Shown here in pieces: positions 13,989-21,025 of a stretch of DNA of 21,025 nt. Position numbers and translations under genes: made by a program. This DNA is from a virus. The notes under the pieces are model-generated. The model saw only the letters and a list, made by a program, of their open reading frames with translations, was not told the origin of the DNA and did no database searches. Position 1 is the first letter of the stretch, and every line of letters begins with the position of its first letter. Location of the stretch: the IMG/VR virus record IMGVR_UViG_3300034071_000758, positions 1 through 21,025 of that record, one strand, 5' to 3'.

Positions 13989-14548
13989 AAATAAAATTAA
14001 ACCCGAATAATCCACGAATAATTAAGGATGACAAATTTAAGAAGTTAGTTCAATCAATAAAGGACTTTCCCGAGATGCTTGACATACGTCCTATCGTAGT
14101 AAATAAAGATGGGATTATTTTAGGCGGTAATATGCGATTTAAAGCATGCTTGGAAGCTGGAATTAAAGAACCGCCTTATAAGGTAGTTGACTTAACAGAA
14201 GAACAGCAAAATGAGTTTCTTATTAAAGATAATGTAAGCGGTGGTGAATGGGACTGGGATGCATTAGCAAATGAATGGGATGTTGAACAATTAGACAATT
14301 GGGGGCTAGATATGCCTAACTCTAAAGAAAAAGTTGAAGATGGTGAAATTTTTTTTAGTAATGAATTAGACCAAGTTAGTAATTACGTTATTTTAAAATT
14401 TAGCACAGATATTGACTTTATAAATATTCAAACTTTGCTAGGGTTAAAATCTACTTATTCAAAAAGAGCAAATGGGAAACCATGGGCAAAAGGAATAGGA
14501 AGGGTAGTAGATGGAATTGATGCAATTATAAAAATAAAAGAAGAATGA
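13985..14548 (+). CDS. ParB-like nuclease-domain protein
   Basis: A 187-residue protein with an N-terminal ParB/sulfiredoxin-like domain: LNPNNPRIIKDDKFKKLVQS (4-23), RPIVVNKDG and the GGNMRFKACLEAG motif (about 48-60), the phage equivalent of the ParB nucleotide-binding GG-x-R-R box. The C-terminal half (WDWDALANEWD, then a unique alpha/beta segment) is of unknown fold. In phages such proteins accompany DNA-modification enzymes and terminases; this one overlaps the glycosyltransferase by four bases, suggesting they act together. It lacks the HTH of a partition ParB. Confidence 0.8.
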   Translation: MKIKLNPNNPRIIKDDKFKKLVQSIKDFPEMLDIRPIVVNKDGIILGGNMRFKACLEAGIKEPPYKVVDLTEEQQNEFLIKDNVSGGEWDWDALANEWDVEQLDNWGLDMPNSKEKVEDGEIFFSNELDQVSNYVILKFSTDIDFINIQTLLGLKSTYSKRANGKPWAKGIGRVVDGIDAIIKIKEE

Positions 14549-15285
14549 AGATAGGATATTTTTCACCATCGTATAAAAGACCACAAAAATCTATTACTCA
14601 ACTTAAATATCCTTTCGTTAAAATAATTGTAAAAGAAGATGAAAAGGAAGAATATTTAAAAAATGGTAATATTATAGATATATGCCCAAATGAAATACAA
14701 GGTAACATATCCAGGGTTAGAAATTATATATTAGATAATTATAAAAATGATTTTGATGCAATAGTGATAATAGATGATGATTGCAATAAAATTGGATATT
14801 GGGAAAATCAAAAATATAATATATTTAATGAAGAAGAATTACAAGAATTTTTTGAATCAATGTATATAGTCACAAATGATTTTGGATATAAGTATTTTGG
14901 TTTAAATTGTATTACTGATAAAGGAGCTTATATGGAACATACCCCATTTTCAACAAATAAATTTATAGGAGCGCCATGCTCAATGATATTTACAGACAGT
15001 GTATGTAGATATGACGAAGAAATACCATTGAAAGAAGATTATGATTTTACATTACAGAATTTAAAAAAATATGGGGGTGCATTAAGAGCTAATTTTGCTA
15101 GTTATGATGTTAAACAAGCAGAACAGGTAGGCGGTTGTGCAAACATGAGAAATAATAAAGAAGAGGAAAGACAATTTAATTTATTACAAAAAAAATGGGG
15201 TAATAAAATAATACAGAAAGATAATAAAAGCAAAAGAAAATTTGATTTTAACCCATTATTAAAATCACCTTTAAAAGGAGTTTAA
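14545..15285 (+). CDS. TET-associated-type glycosyltransferase (DNA hypermodification)
   Basis: A 246-residue GT-A-like enzyme. Motifs in order: SPSYKRP (7-13), GNISRVRNYILD (53-64), the metal-binding IIDDDC (75-80), EDYDFTLQ (164-171), KQAEQVGG (190-197) and LQKKWG (214-219). This series matches what I know of the TET-associated glycosyltransferases of phages, which add sugars to modified bases. No TET/JBP dioxygenase or hydroxymethylase lies in the window, so the acceptor base is unknown. The gene is even more AT-rich, with more ATA codons, than its neighbours, which may mark separate acquisition. It is coupled to the ParB-like gene by an ATGA overlap. Confidence 0.68.
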   Translation: MKIGYFSPSYKRPQKSITQLKYPFVKIIVKEDEKEEYLKNGNIIDICPNEIQGNISRVRNYILDNYKNDFDAIVIIDDDCNKIGYWENQKYNIFNEEELQEFFESMYIVTNDFGYKYFGLNCITDKGAYMEHTPFSTNKFIGAPCSMIFTDSVCRYDEEIPLKEDYDFTLQNLKKYGGALRANFASYDVKQAEQVGGCANMRNNKEEERQFNLLQKKWGNKIIQKDNKSKRKFDFNPLLKSPLKGV

Positions 15286-15303
15286 CAGAGAAACTACACC
15301 GAA

Positions 15304-15639
15304 ATGAACAGAGAAGATAATTTAAAACCTAATTGGCAAAAAGGAGAAAGCGGGAACCCAAACGGGCGCCCGAAAGGTTCAAAGAATCGAAGCACGATTG
15401 CACGTAGATGGCTAGAGGTCAATCAAAATTTAAAGAATCCTTTAACGGGTGAGAATGAAAACATGAGCCAAGAAGATTTAATGACATTAGCTTTAATTAA
15501 GAAAGCTCGTGAAGGCGACACGAATGCTTATAAAGCATTGATGGATAGCGGTTACGGAGCGCCAGTTCAACAAGTTGAAAACGATATTACCATAAAGGAA
15601 TTTGATATCTCTAAACTCTATAATGGAGAAGCACAATAA
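15304..15639 (+). CDS. Small terminase subunit, DUF5681-like
   Basis: A 111-residue protein opening with WQKGESGNPNGRPKGSKNRS (15-34), the DUF5681 signature of many phage small terminases. A helical middle and an acidic tail (TIKEFDISKLYNGEAQ) follow, the latter probably contacting the large subunit. TerS recognises the packaging start on phage DNA. It overlaps the TerL start (ATG 15623) by 17 bases, as expected for a terminase pair. Confidence 0.78.
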   Translation: MNREDNLKPNWQKGESGNPNGRPKGSKNRSTIARRWLEVNQNLKNPLTGENENMSQEDLMTLALIKKAREGDTNAYKALMDSGYGAPVQQVENDITIKEFDISKLYNGEAQ

Positions 15640-16837
15640 TATATGGAATTTACTTGGTTCCAAAAGTAGATATTTCGTAGTCACGGGTGGTCGTGGCTCG
15701 GGTAAGTCTTTCGAGGTTGGTAGGTTTATAACGTTATTATCATTCGAGCAAGGTCACAAGATATTGTTTACAAGGCAAACGATGACCAGTGCGCACCTAT
15801 CTATCATTCCCGAATTTAAAGAGAAAATTGAGCTGTTAAAATTAGAGGACCTATTCAGCATCTCAAAAAGTGAGATTAAGAATAAAAATTCAAATAGTGA
15901 AATATTTTTTAAAGGCTTAAAGACTTCGAGTGGTGACCAAACGGCTAACTTGAAATCATTGCAAGGTGTTACGACTTGGGTGCTAGATGAATCTGAAGAG
16001 CTAACAGACGAATCTACCTTTGATAAAATCAATTTATCAATACGTTCAAACGATAAGCAAAACAGGATTATATTAATCTTAAACCCAGCTACAAAAGAAC
16101 ATTGGATATATAGAAAGTTTTTTGAGCAAGAAGGCATAAAAGAAGGCTTTAACGGGACTAAAGGCAATACGACATACATACATACTACCTACGAGGATAA
16201 CATCAAGAATTTAGGCGTTTCTTTCTTACAAGAGGTTGAGAAAATTAAGATACATAATCCCGACAAATACAATCACGTTATTTTGGGCGGTTGGCTTGAG
16301 AAAGCTGAAGGCGTGGTGTTTACAAATTGGGAGTTTGGTGCATTCAATCCGAACTATCTTCAAACTTCATTCGGTATGGACTTTGGATTCTCGATTGATC
16401 CTGACGCATTGGCTGAGGTTGCTATTGATGTTAAAAACAAATTGCTATATGTCAAAGAACATATTTACCAACGTGGACTTAAAACGCATGAGTTATCAAA
16501 AATGCTACTTGAAAAGACTAAAGGCGGTTTAATTATAGCAGATAGTGCCGAACCTAGATTGATTGATGATTTAAGATTTCAAAAGATAAACATCCAAGCG
16601 GTTAAGAAAGGAACGATTGAAAGCGGGATTGTAAGGATGCAAGATTTCAAGATAATAGTTGACCCGAATAGCACTAACATAGCAAAGGAATTGAATAATT
16701 ATTGTTATTTGAACAAAGGCTCTAAGCTATATGTGGATAATTGGAATCACATAATAGACGCTATTAGATACAATGTGATATACAACCTTGATAACCCAAG
16801 CCGAGGTACATATGGATTTTACAAAAAAGGTATGTAA
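15623..16837 (+). CDS. terL: Large terminase subunit (TerL)
   Basis: The DNA-packaging motor, a 404-residue Terminase_3-type protein. ATPase: Walker A GGRGSGKS (22-29) and Walker B WVLDESEE (119-126, catalytic Glu123). Nuclease (RNase H fold): GMDFG (Asp253), IADSAEP (Asp307) and HIIDAIRY (Asp379). I choose ATG 15623 because the alternative upstream start is a TTG (15602) that adds only seven residues and lengthens the overlap with TerS. In contrast to most siphophages, the next genes are tail-completion genes, not the portal, which lies at the other end of the window. Confidence 0.93.
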   Translation: MEKHNNIWNLLGSKSRYFVVTGGRGSGKSFEVGRFITLLSFEQGHKILFTRQTMTSAHLSIIPEFKEKIELLKLEDLFSISKSEIKNKNSNSEIFFKGLKTSSGDQTANLKSLQGVTTWVLDESEELTDESTFDKINLSIRSNDKQNRIILILNPATKEHWIYRKFFEQEGIKEGFNGTKGNTTYIHTTYEDNIKNLGVSFLQEVEKIKIHNPDKYNHVILGGWLEKAEGVVFTNWEFGAFNPNYLQTSFGMDFGFSIDPDALAEVAIDVKNKLLYVKEHIYQRGLKTHELSKMLLEKTKGGLIIADSAEPRLIDDLRFQKINIQAVKKGTIESGIVRMQDFKIIVDPNSTNIAKELNNYCYLNKGSKLYVDNWNHIIDAIRYNVIYNLDNPSRGTYGFYKKGM

Positions 16838-16864
16838 TTTTACAGATAAATTATATTTATCACT

Positions 16865-17335
16865 ATGCAAGGTAGTATTTACGAAATATTAATTAAGGAT
16901 TTAAAAACATTGTGCTTATCTCATAAGGCGGTTAAGTCATTCAGGGTAGGCGATATAAGCGCCATCGAACAACCAACAGGAAACGATGGGCCAAACACAA
17001 ATTCGTATGAATATATTGCAGTTCATTTAGTACCATCGACCGCAGTAATGAATGGTCAATCTACTAAATTCGAGTTTGATATGGTAGTGTTCGACCTTTG
17101 CAAAGATGACTTGGAATTACAAGTAATAACTCAATCTCAATGTCTTGAAATTACTCGTGACATAATAAGCAAATTTAACCTTACCGATTGGGAAGGCTTT
17201 AGATATAACATTCAACTACCTACGACATCAATGATATTTGATGAATCGTTTGTGAATAGCGTGGCTGGGTATACAACACGAATCATAATCGAAGTAATTA
17301 GTCCGTTTACTTTATGCGAAAATCCTTTTAATTAA
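16865..17335 (+). CDS. Tail terminator / tail-completion-like protein
   Basis: A 156-residue mixed alpha/beta protein. Its ending (SMIFDESFVNSVAGYTTRIII, then EVISPFTLCENPF) follows the pattern of tail-completion proteins in Bacteroidota siphophages, where the final strands carry a conserved Cys-x-x-Pro ending. Position between terL and an HK97-gp10-like protein supports a neck/tail-end role. It shares the TAATG junction with the next gene. Confidence 0.6.
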   Translation: MQGSIYEILIKDLKTLCLSHKAVKSFRVGDISAIEQPTGNDGPNTNSYEYIAVHLVPSTAVMNGQSTKFEFDMVVFDLCKDDLELQVITQSQCLEITRDIISKFNLTDWEGFRYNIQLPTTSMIFDESFVNSVAGYTTRIIIEVISPFTLCENPFN

Positions 17336-17775
17336 TGGATCCGCAGAAGTTATATATACGACAAGTTACCAAGGCCCTCGAATCATTGGGCCAAGAAATC
17401 TTGAATATAATGAAGGCCCAAGCGCCCGTAAAGACTGGGAAGCTAAAGCGTTCAATTAGATACAAAGTAGTAACTAAGAATGGTAACCCAGCGTTATCGT
17501 TTTATTATATCTATTATGGCGTATATGTAGACTTAGGAACGTATAGCAATGCAGATAAGGCAAGCTATGGAATGAGCCAATTTATAATGCCACGTTGGAA
17601 TCCGAAGCCAGGTAAGATTGGCAAAGGAATCATGCCACGTTATTGGACATCATTAAGTGAAGACGCAAACGAATTAATTGAATACTTCGCAGAGAAATTG
17701 CAAAAGACAGTCGGAGCTGACATAGTAGAATTATTAACAGGCGTAACAACAAAAACAAGTAGAGCAACATCATGA
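17335..17775 (+). CDS. HK97 gp10-like head-tail protein
   Basis: A 146-residue protein with the gp10 hallmark APVKTGKLKRSIR (30-42), followed by a beta-rich part ending in YYGVYVDLGT (about 59-68) and a C-terminal helix. Family members are head-tail joining or tail-completion components. It overlaps the chaperone gene by an ATGA junction. Confidence 0.82.
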   Translation: MDPQKLYIRQVTKALESLGQEILNIMKAQAPVKTGKLKRSIRYKVVTKNGNPALSFYYIYYGVYVDLGTYSNADKASYGMSQFIMPRWNPKPGKIGKGIMPRYWTSLSEDANELIEYFAEKLQKTVGADIVELLTGVTTKTSRATS

Positions 17776-18431
17776 TAAAAAAAATTAACAGCATATCAAT
17801 TAAGAAATTCATTGAGATTTCAGACTTAATCAAAGACGATGCAAGTATTCACGACCGCATGGAAGTGATACGAATTGTTAGCGAATGCGACATGGAAGAA
17901 ATTAGAATAATACCAGCCAATGTGCTTGATGGTATTTGGAATGACTTTGTAAAAAATTGTTTTGATTTGGGAGATGGTTCGATTGATAACATCGTTACGA
18001 TTGATGGGATATCGTATGGCTTAATAGACGTTAAGAAATTGAGCGTTGGAGAGATGGCAGACATTGACATATTAAAAAACCATCCTAAATTAAATTTCAA
18101 TCTACACAAGATTATGGCTATACTTTATAGACCATTGAAAAGCAAATTGCCTTTTGTAGTAGAACCATTTAATCCCGACACGTTTGAAGCTCGTGCAGAA
18201 TTATTCGCAGAGAAAATGCCCGTTAAGGTGGCATTAAACACGGCTGTTTTTTTTTTAAATATATTGGGCAGCTTGAAAGGAGCTATAAAGGACTTTTCGG
18301 AGAAGCCGAAGGCGGAGAAGAAAAAGAAAATCTTGAGCGTGCTGACATCCGTTGCGCTCGAGGTTGGAATGCGTTTGTTTACTTCCTTGCTAAAGACGAC
18401 ATCCTCAAAATCGAAGAGGTTACAAAAATAG
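17772..18431 (+). CDS. Tail assembly chaperone, zero-frame product (G-like)
   Basis: A 219-residue protein resembling tail assembly chaperones of Bacteroidota siphophages: a helical core with LHKIMAILYRPL (111-122), FEARAELFAEKMPVKVALNT (138-157) and the hydrophobic FFLNILG. In lambda-type phages the corresponding gpG coats the tape measure during tail assembly and is extended by a -1 frameshift to gpGT. This gene has a canonical U UUU UUA slip site at codons 161-162 and a long open -1 frame beyond it. The zero-frame tail after residue 162 is Lys/Ser-rich and has a higher G+C content than the rest of the gene, as expected if two frames are read. Confidence 0.65.
   Translation: MIKKINSISIKKFIEISDLIKDDASIHDRMEVIRIVSECDMEEIRIIPANVLDGIWNDFVKNCFDLGDGSIDNIVTIDGISYGLIDVKKLSVGEMADIDILKNHPKLNFNLHKIMAILYRPLKSKLPFVVEPFNPDTFEARAELFAEKMPVKVALNTAVFFLNILGSLKGAIKDFSEKPKAEKKKKILSVLTSVALEVGMRLFTSLLKTTSSKSKRLQK
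18251..18257 (+). other. Slippery heptamer U UUU UUA for -1 frameshift
   Basis: The last bases of a T10 run (18247-18256) plus A18257 form U UUU UUA in register with the reading frame (codons TTT 18252-18254 and TTA 18255-18257), the same heptamer type as the HIV-1 gag-pol site. After a -1 slip the ribosome reads TTT TTT AAA TAT. A TTCGG/CCGAA stem (18296-18300 with 18306-18310) lies 38 bases downstream, further than a usual stimulator. Confidence 0.6.
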
Positions 18432-18493
18432 AATTGATAACGGCCTATAATTTTTTAGCGCACCAAAAGAATAAAAATGATAACACAAATTAA
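18257..18493 (+). CDS. -1 frame extension of the tail assembly chaperone (T-like)
   Basis: Seventy-eight codons in the -1 frame relative to 17772, open from 18227 to the TAA at 18491. There is no ATG or GTG start in this interval, so it can be reached only by frameshifting (or by a homopolymer indel). The encoded tail reads as a compact domain: GWNAFVYFLAKDDILKIEEV followed by TKIELITAYNFLAHQKN, a pattern I know from C-terminal pieces of tail chaperones in Bacteroidota phages. The full fusion would be 162 + 78 = 240 residues. Its stop overlaps the next ATG (18477) by 17 bases, closing what would otherwise be a 45-base gap. Confidence 0.6.
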   Translation, partial: KYIGQLERSYKGLFGEAEGGEEKENLERADIRCARGWNAFVYFLAKDDILKIEEVTKIELITAYNFLAHQKNKNDNTN

Positions 18494-19943
18494 CTACGCA
18501 CCATCTTACCTACAAGGAACATACAATCCGATTATATGGAGTGTTACGAGTAATCAAATTACTCAATTAAATTTTTCCTATGTATTTGATGTTTATATCA
18601 ATGGAACTTTTGAAATAAGATTAAAAGTTAAACCAAATCCCGCTGGTGTTGGTATGGTTGACATTAGTCAGATTTGCCAAGCGTATTTAAAAAATGATAG
18701 AATACCCGAAACAGTTATTAACACGACTACTTTTCAAGATTTATTTGCAGATAATACTAATTCAAGTTTACATCTATTTTTAAAAGTTGGTGAAGAGTAT
18801 GGTGGTTTCTTATTTAATGGAGTTACTACGGGCCAACTAGGAGCGCCAGCTTATAATTTGTGGGCTCGCACAATTCAAAATAATTTCGATATCCCCGTTC
18901 ACGTTTGGAATAGTAGTTTAGAATTTAGACTGCAACAGGATGGGATGAGTAATGGATATTTATACAGCGGTGGCTATGGTTTATTGCCATCGCAAACAAT
19001 TACCTACGATTGGGGCCAAGCAATTAATAACAATACATTGGCATATCCGTTAAGTTATAACACATTAAACCAAAAAGTTTATTACAATGATTTGAACGTT
19101 TTATCATTTATAAATTGGACACAATATCCAAACGTATTAGATAATAGTTACATTGCATTTTGTATGTTAAGTTATTACGATAAATTTGGGAATCCGATAG
19201 TAACTAACTTACCAATTGAAGTAAGTAATGCAACTGGCTTTAGTCAAAAAAATCAATGTAATAATATAGTTGTAGCACAATTAAACCCTAGATTTGATAT
19301 ACTGCATGTTCAATGTAGATTAGCTTCTTTGATTGAAATGATTAATAACGCTGGCCCTACATATACTATGAGCGAAGGTCAATACATTGAAGTTCAAATG
19401 TATAATCATGTAAGTGGTAATGGATGTACACCAAGTGTGCCCGTAACACAAGTTAGTAGATTTACCATGCTAGAAGATTGCGACAATCTATATACCCGAG
19501 TTCGATTAAGTTGGTTAAATGATTTAGGCGGTCGAGATTACATGAACTTTACTGCATTTTTTGAAAAGGACACAACGACTACAAATGATAACTACTATCA
19601 AGAGGCAATGAATTGGAGCGCATTAAAGCCAGTTACTGAAAACGTAACGAATCCAAACTTTAATCTACAAACGAAAGGCGGTGAAGTTATCTATAATAAG
19701 CAAGCGATGACATCGTGGACATTGAACACGGATTGGTTAACACAGGATGAAGTTAACTTATTAGAAGGCTTACAAAAGAGCTCAAATGTAATTGCTTATT
19801 TCAATGATAATGCTTACAATGTGTTAGTGCCATATAGTGTTAGAATAGGCCAAACAAGTTACAAGACAAAGAATATAAAACAAGTTAAGTTAGTACAAGG
19901 TGAATTTGAGATATTCTTAAACCAAACGCAAAAGATTAATTAA
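18477..19943 (+). CDS. Tail/baseplate structural protein, 488 aa
   Basis: A 488-residue beta-rich protein of a type frequent in the tail modules of Bacteroidota phages: the opening NYAPSYLQGTYNPIIW, the central region with many Asn/Tyr/Gly residues, and the ending IRIGQTSYKTKNIKQVKLVQ-like strands (450-470). It probably forms part of the tail tip or baseplate. No enzymatic motif, coiled coil or tape-measure character was seen. It overlaps the frameshift extension upstream and the next gene by one base (TAATG). Confidence 0.6.
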   Translation: MITQINYAPSYLQGTYNPIIWSVTSNQITQLNFSYVFDVYINGTFEIRLKVKPNPAGVGMVDISQICQAYLKNDRIPETVINTTTFQDLFADNTNSSLHLFLKVGEEYGGFLFNGVTTGQLGAPAYNLWARTIQNNFDIPVHVWNSSLEFRLQQDGMSNGYLYSGGYGLLPSQTITYDWGQAINNNTLAYPLSYNTLNQKVYYNDLNVLSFINWTQYPNVLDNSYIAFCMLSYYDKFGNPIVTNLPIEVSNATGFSQKNQCNNIVVAQLNPRFDILHVQCRLASLIEMINNAGPTYTMSEGQYIEVQMYNHVSGNGCTPSVPVTQVSRFTMLEDCDNLYTRVRLSWLNDLGGRDYMNFTAFFEKDTTTTNDNYYQEAMNWSALKPVTENVTNPNFNLQTKGGEVIYNKQAMTSWTLNTDWLTQDEVNLLEGLQKSSNVIAYFNDNAYNVLVPYSVRIGQTSYKTKNIKQVKLVQGEFEIFLNQTQKIN

Positions 19944-21025
19944 TGAAATTATATGTAAATAGTACAACGGGGTATATATTGCTTGACTTAATGGAAAACA
20001 ATCCTATTAAGTTGACAATGGCGGTCGCTGACATAATGGATCCGACCAAAAGCCCATCGACATATTCGCAAACGTTTAGAGTACCAAATACGGCAAACAA
20101 TAATTTGTTTTTTAAAAGTGCGTTCAATATCAATGCACAAACTTTTGATGCGACTAAAAAAATCGATGCGTATATTGAAGATAGCAACGTGACTATTTCA
20201 GTAGGTAATATCCGATTGACTAATATCTTTACAAATAATAAAGATAAAAACGTAGAATACGAGGTTACTTTTTTCGGTGAAGTTTCTGATTTCGCTGCTA
20301 AAATAGGCGGTGGATTCATGAATAATTTAAGCTTATCTCAATACAACCATGAGAAAAGTTATGTTAACATTGTAAATAGTTGGAATCTAAATTTGTTTGG
20401 TGGCGATGTGATATATCCTTTAATCGAATGGGGCTATGATTATTTAAACGGAGAACCAGTACAAAATACTTTGTCTTATCGTGATGGCACACATTCAAAG
20501 AATGGATTTACAAGCAATCAACATCCATTATCAATCGCACAATTTAAGCCCGTTATTCGTGCAAAAGTTTTACTTGATGCTATCTTTAATGAGAGTGGAT
20601 ATACTTACGAAAGTGATTATTTAAGCGGTTCAGACTTCATGAATCAATATGTAATTACAGAACAACAAGATAGGGCAACAGATACAACTATTTCAAAATT
20701 AGAAGCGAATGGATTATGGCAACAAGTATTAGGAGCTTTTACTGAAAATATTCAATTCCCGTATGAAGTTTACGACCCGAGTAATTCATTTGATAATACT
20801 AATTCAGTATTCAAAGTACCTATTCAATTTGCTAGTCCAACTGATTATTACATATTTGATATTGGCGGTTGGGTTACATTAAATTATAATTTTGTACTTG
20901 ATTTTTTTGATATTGAAATCTTTAACATAACAACAAATACAGTAATTGCAACGACTACTTATATAGCTACACCGTTTGTACCTTATTATTTCTTTCACAC
21001 ATTTAACATACCTAATTCACTAGCG
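19943..21025 (+). CDS. Baseplate/tail structural protein, 3' truncated by window edge
   Basis: An open frame of 361 codons from ATG 19943 to the last base, without stop. The N-terminal part carries DPTKSPSTYSQTFRVPNTA (about 33-51) and VEYEVTFFGEVSDFAAKIG (about 105-125), both hallmarks of a large Bacteroidota phage tail/baseplate protein family (conserved S-Q-T-F-R-x-P and F-F-G-E-V motifs). The rest is beta-rich with many Asn and Thr. It starts within the TAATG junction with the preceding gene. Confidence 0.7.
   Translation, partial: MKLYVNSTTGYILLDLMENNPIKLTMAVADIMDPTKSPSTYSQTFRVPNTANNNLFFKSAFNINAQTFDATKKIDAYIEDSNVTISVGNIRLTNIFTNNKDKNVEYEVTFFGEVSDFAAKIGGGFMNNLSLSQYNHEKSYVNIVNSWNLNLFGGDVIYPLIEWGYDYLNGEPVQNTLSYRDGTHSKNGFTSNQHPLSIAQFKPVIRAKVLLDAIFNESGYTYESDYLSGSDFMNQYVITEQQDRATDTTISKLEANGLWQQVLGAFTENIQFPYEVYDPSNSFDNTNSVFKVPIQFASPTDYYIFDIGGWVTLNYNFVLDFFDIEIFNITTNTVIATTTYIATPFVPYYFFHTFNIPNSLA

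Noticed and set aside
15754-16179. 141-codon open frame on the - strand within terL
   Set aside because: Lies fully antisense to conserved ATPase coding sequence, has no leader or neighbours on that strand and reads like a Cys/Phe/Leu-rich shadow.
16236-16532. 98-codon + strand frame within terL
   Set aside because: Runs through the nuclease-domain region of terL (GMDFG) in another frame; no support beyond being open.
16732-16740. Perfect DnaA box TGTGGATAA
   Set aside because: It is a single copy inside the terL coding sequence (codons for Tyr-Val-Asp-Asn), with no cluster or AT-rich region; one chance match is plausible.
19936-20319. 127-codon open frame on the - strand
   Set aside because: Antisense to the start of the baseplate-like gene, whose SQTFRVP motif shows that the + strand is the coding one.
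1-21025. tRNA genes, CRISPR array, integrase/att site, insertion sequence
   Set aside because: Looked for by eye; no cloverleaf-like segment, no regularly spaced long repeats with unique spacers, no recombinase motifs and no terminal inverted repeats with a transposase were seen.

Overview
The window is a densely packed segment of a tailed (siphovirus-like) phage genome, and every supported gene lies on the + strand. The host is most likely a member of the Bacteroidota, probably flavobacterial. Reasons: very AT-rich DNA; putative promoters matching the Bacteroidota consensus (TTTG, about 19 bases, TAnnTTTG) rather than the enterobacterial one; A-rich, SD-poor start contexts, often reading AATTATG; and several structural proteins of types I know from Bacteroidota phages (DUF6712-like connector, a baseplate-like protein with a SQTFRVP motif). 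No integrase, tRNA gene, CRISPR array or insertion sequence was seen. Whether this is a free phage or a prophage cannot be decided here.

Layout. (1) 1-3209: end of a structural/lysis block with portal (5' truncated), head-tail connector, two unknown small genes, a holin-like protein, a small unknown gene and an M15 endolysin, closed by a strong intrinsic terminator at 3244-3276. (2) 3340-4746: early block of small unknown genes driven by two near-identical promoters that share a GTAGTAC-centred palindrome. (3) 4792-8483: recombination/replication accessory block with a Rad52-like annealing protein, a PD-(D/E)XK exonuclease, a DnaA-domain-IV-like DNA-binding protein, a double-HTH protein, an orphan amino-methyltransferase with a G8 tract, and an SSB-like protein ending in DDLPF. 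(4) 8484-10906: a structured 5' leader followed by a prim-pol/DUF3987 primase-helicase. (5) 10901-11145: a mirror-symmetric array of 12 GTGTAAC half-sites and two TTGATAATCAA palindromes around a 58-bp A-rich core, a strong candidate replication origin. (6) 11163-15285: PD-(D/E)XK resolvase-like nuclease, sigma-like regulator, metallophosphoesterase, small membrane protein, HExxH mini-peptidase, CxxC small protein, ParB-like protein and a TET-associated-type glycosyltransferase. (7) 15304-21025: TerS, TerL, tail terminator-like protein, HK97-gp10-like protein, a tail assembly chaperone with an apparent programmed -1 frameshift, and two tail/baseplate-like proteins, the last running off the window.

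How the parts fit: Rad52-like annealing protein, exonuclease and SSB-like protein form a recombination module; primase-helicase, DnaA-like protein and the symmetric array form a replication module; the sigma-like protein is positioned to switch on the downstream packaging and tail genes; ParB and the glycosyltransferase next to terminase suggest DNA modification at or before packaging. The four observations I consider most worth testing are the dyad-symmetric array (10901-11145), the pseudoknot/attenuator leader (8513-8611), the -1 frameshift (18251-18493) and the paired early promoters with a shared palindrome. Family assignments rest on motif recognition by eye; no database search was run.
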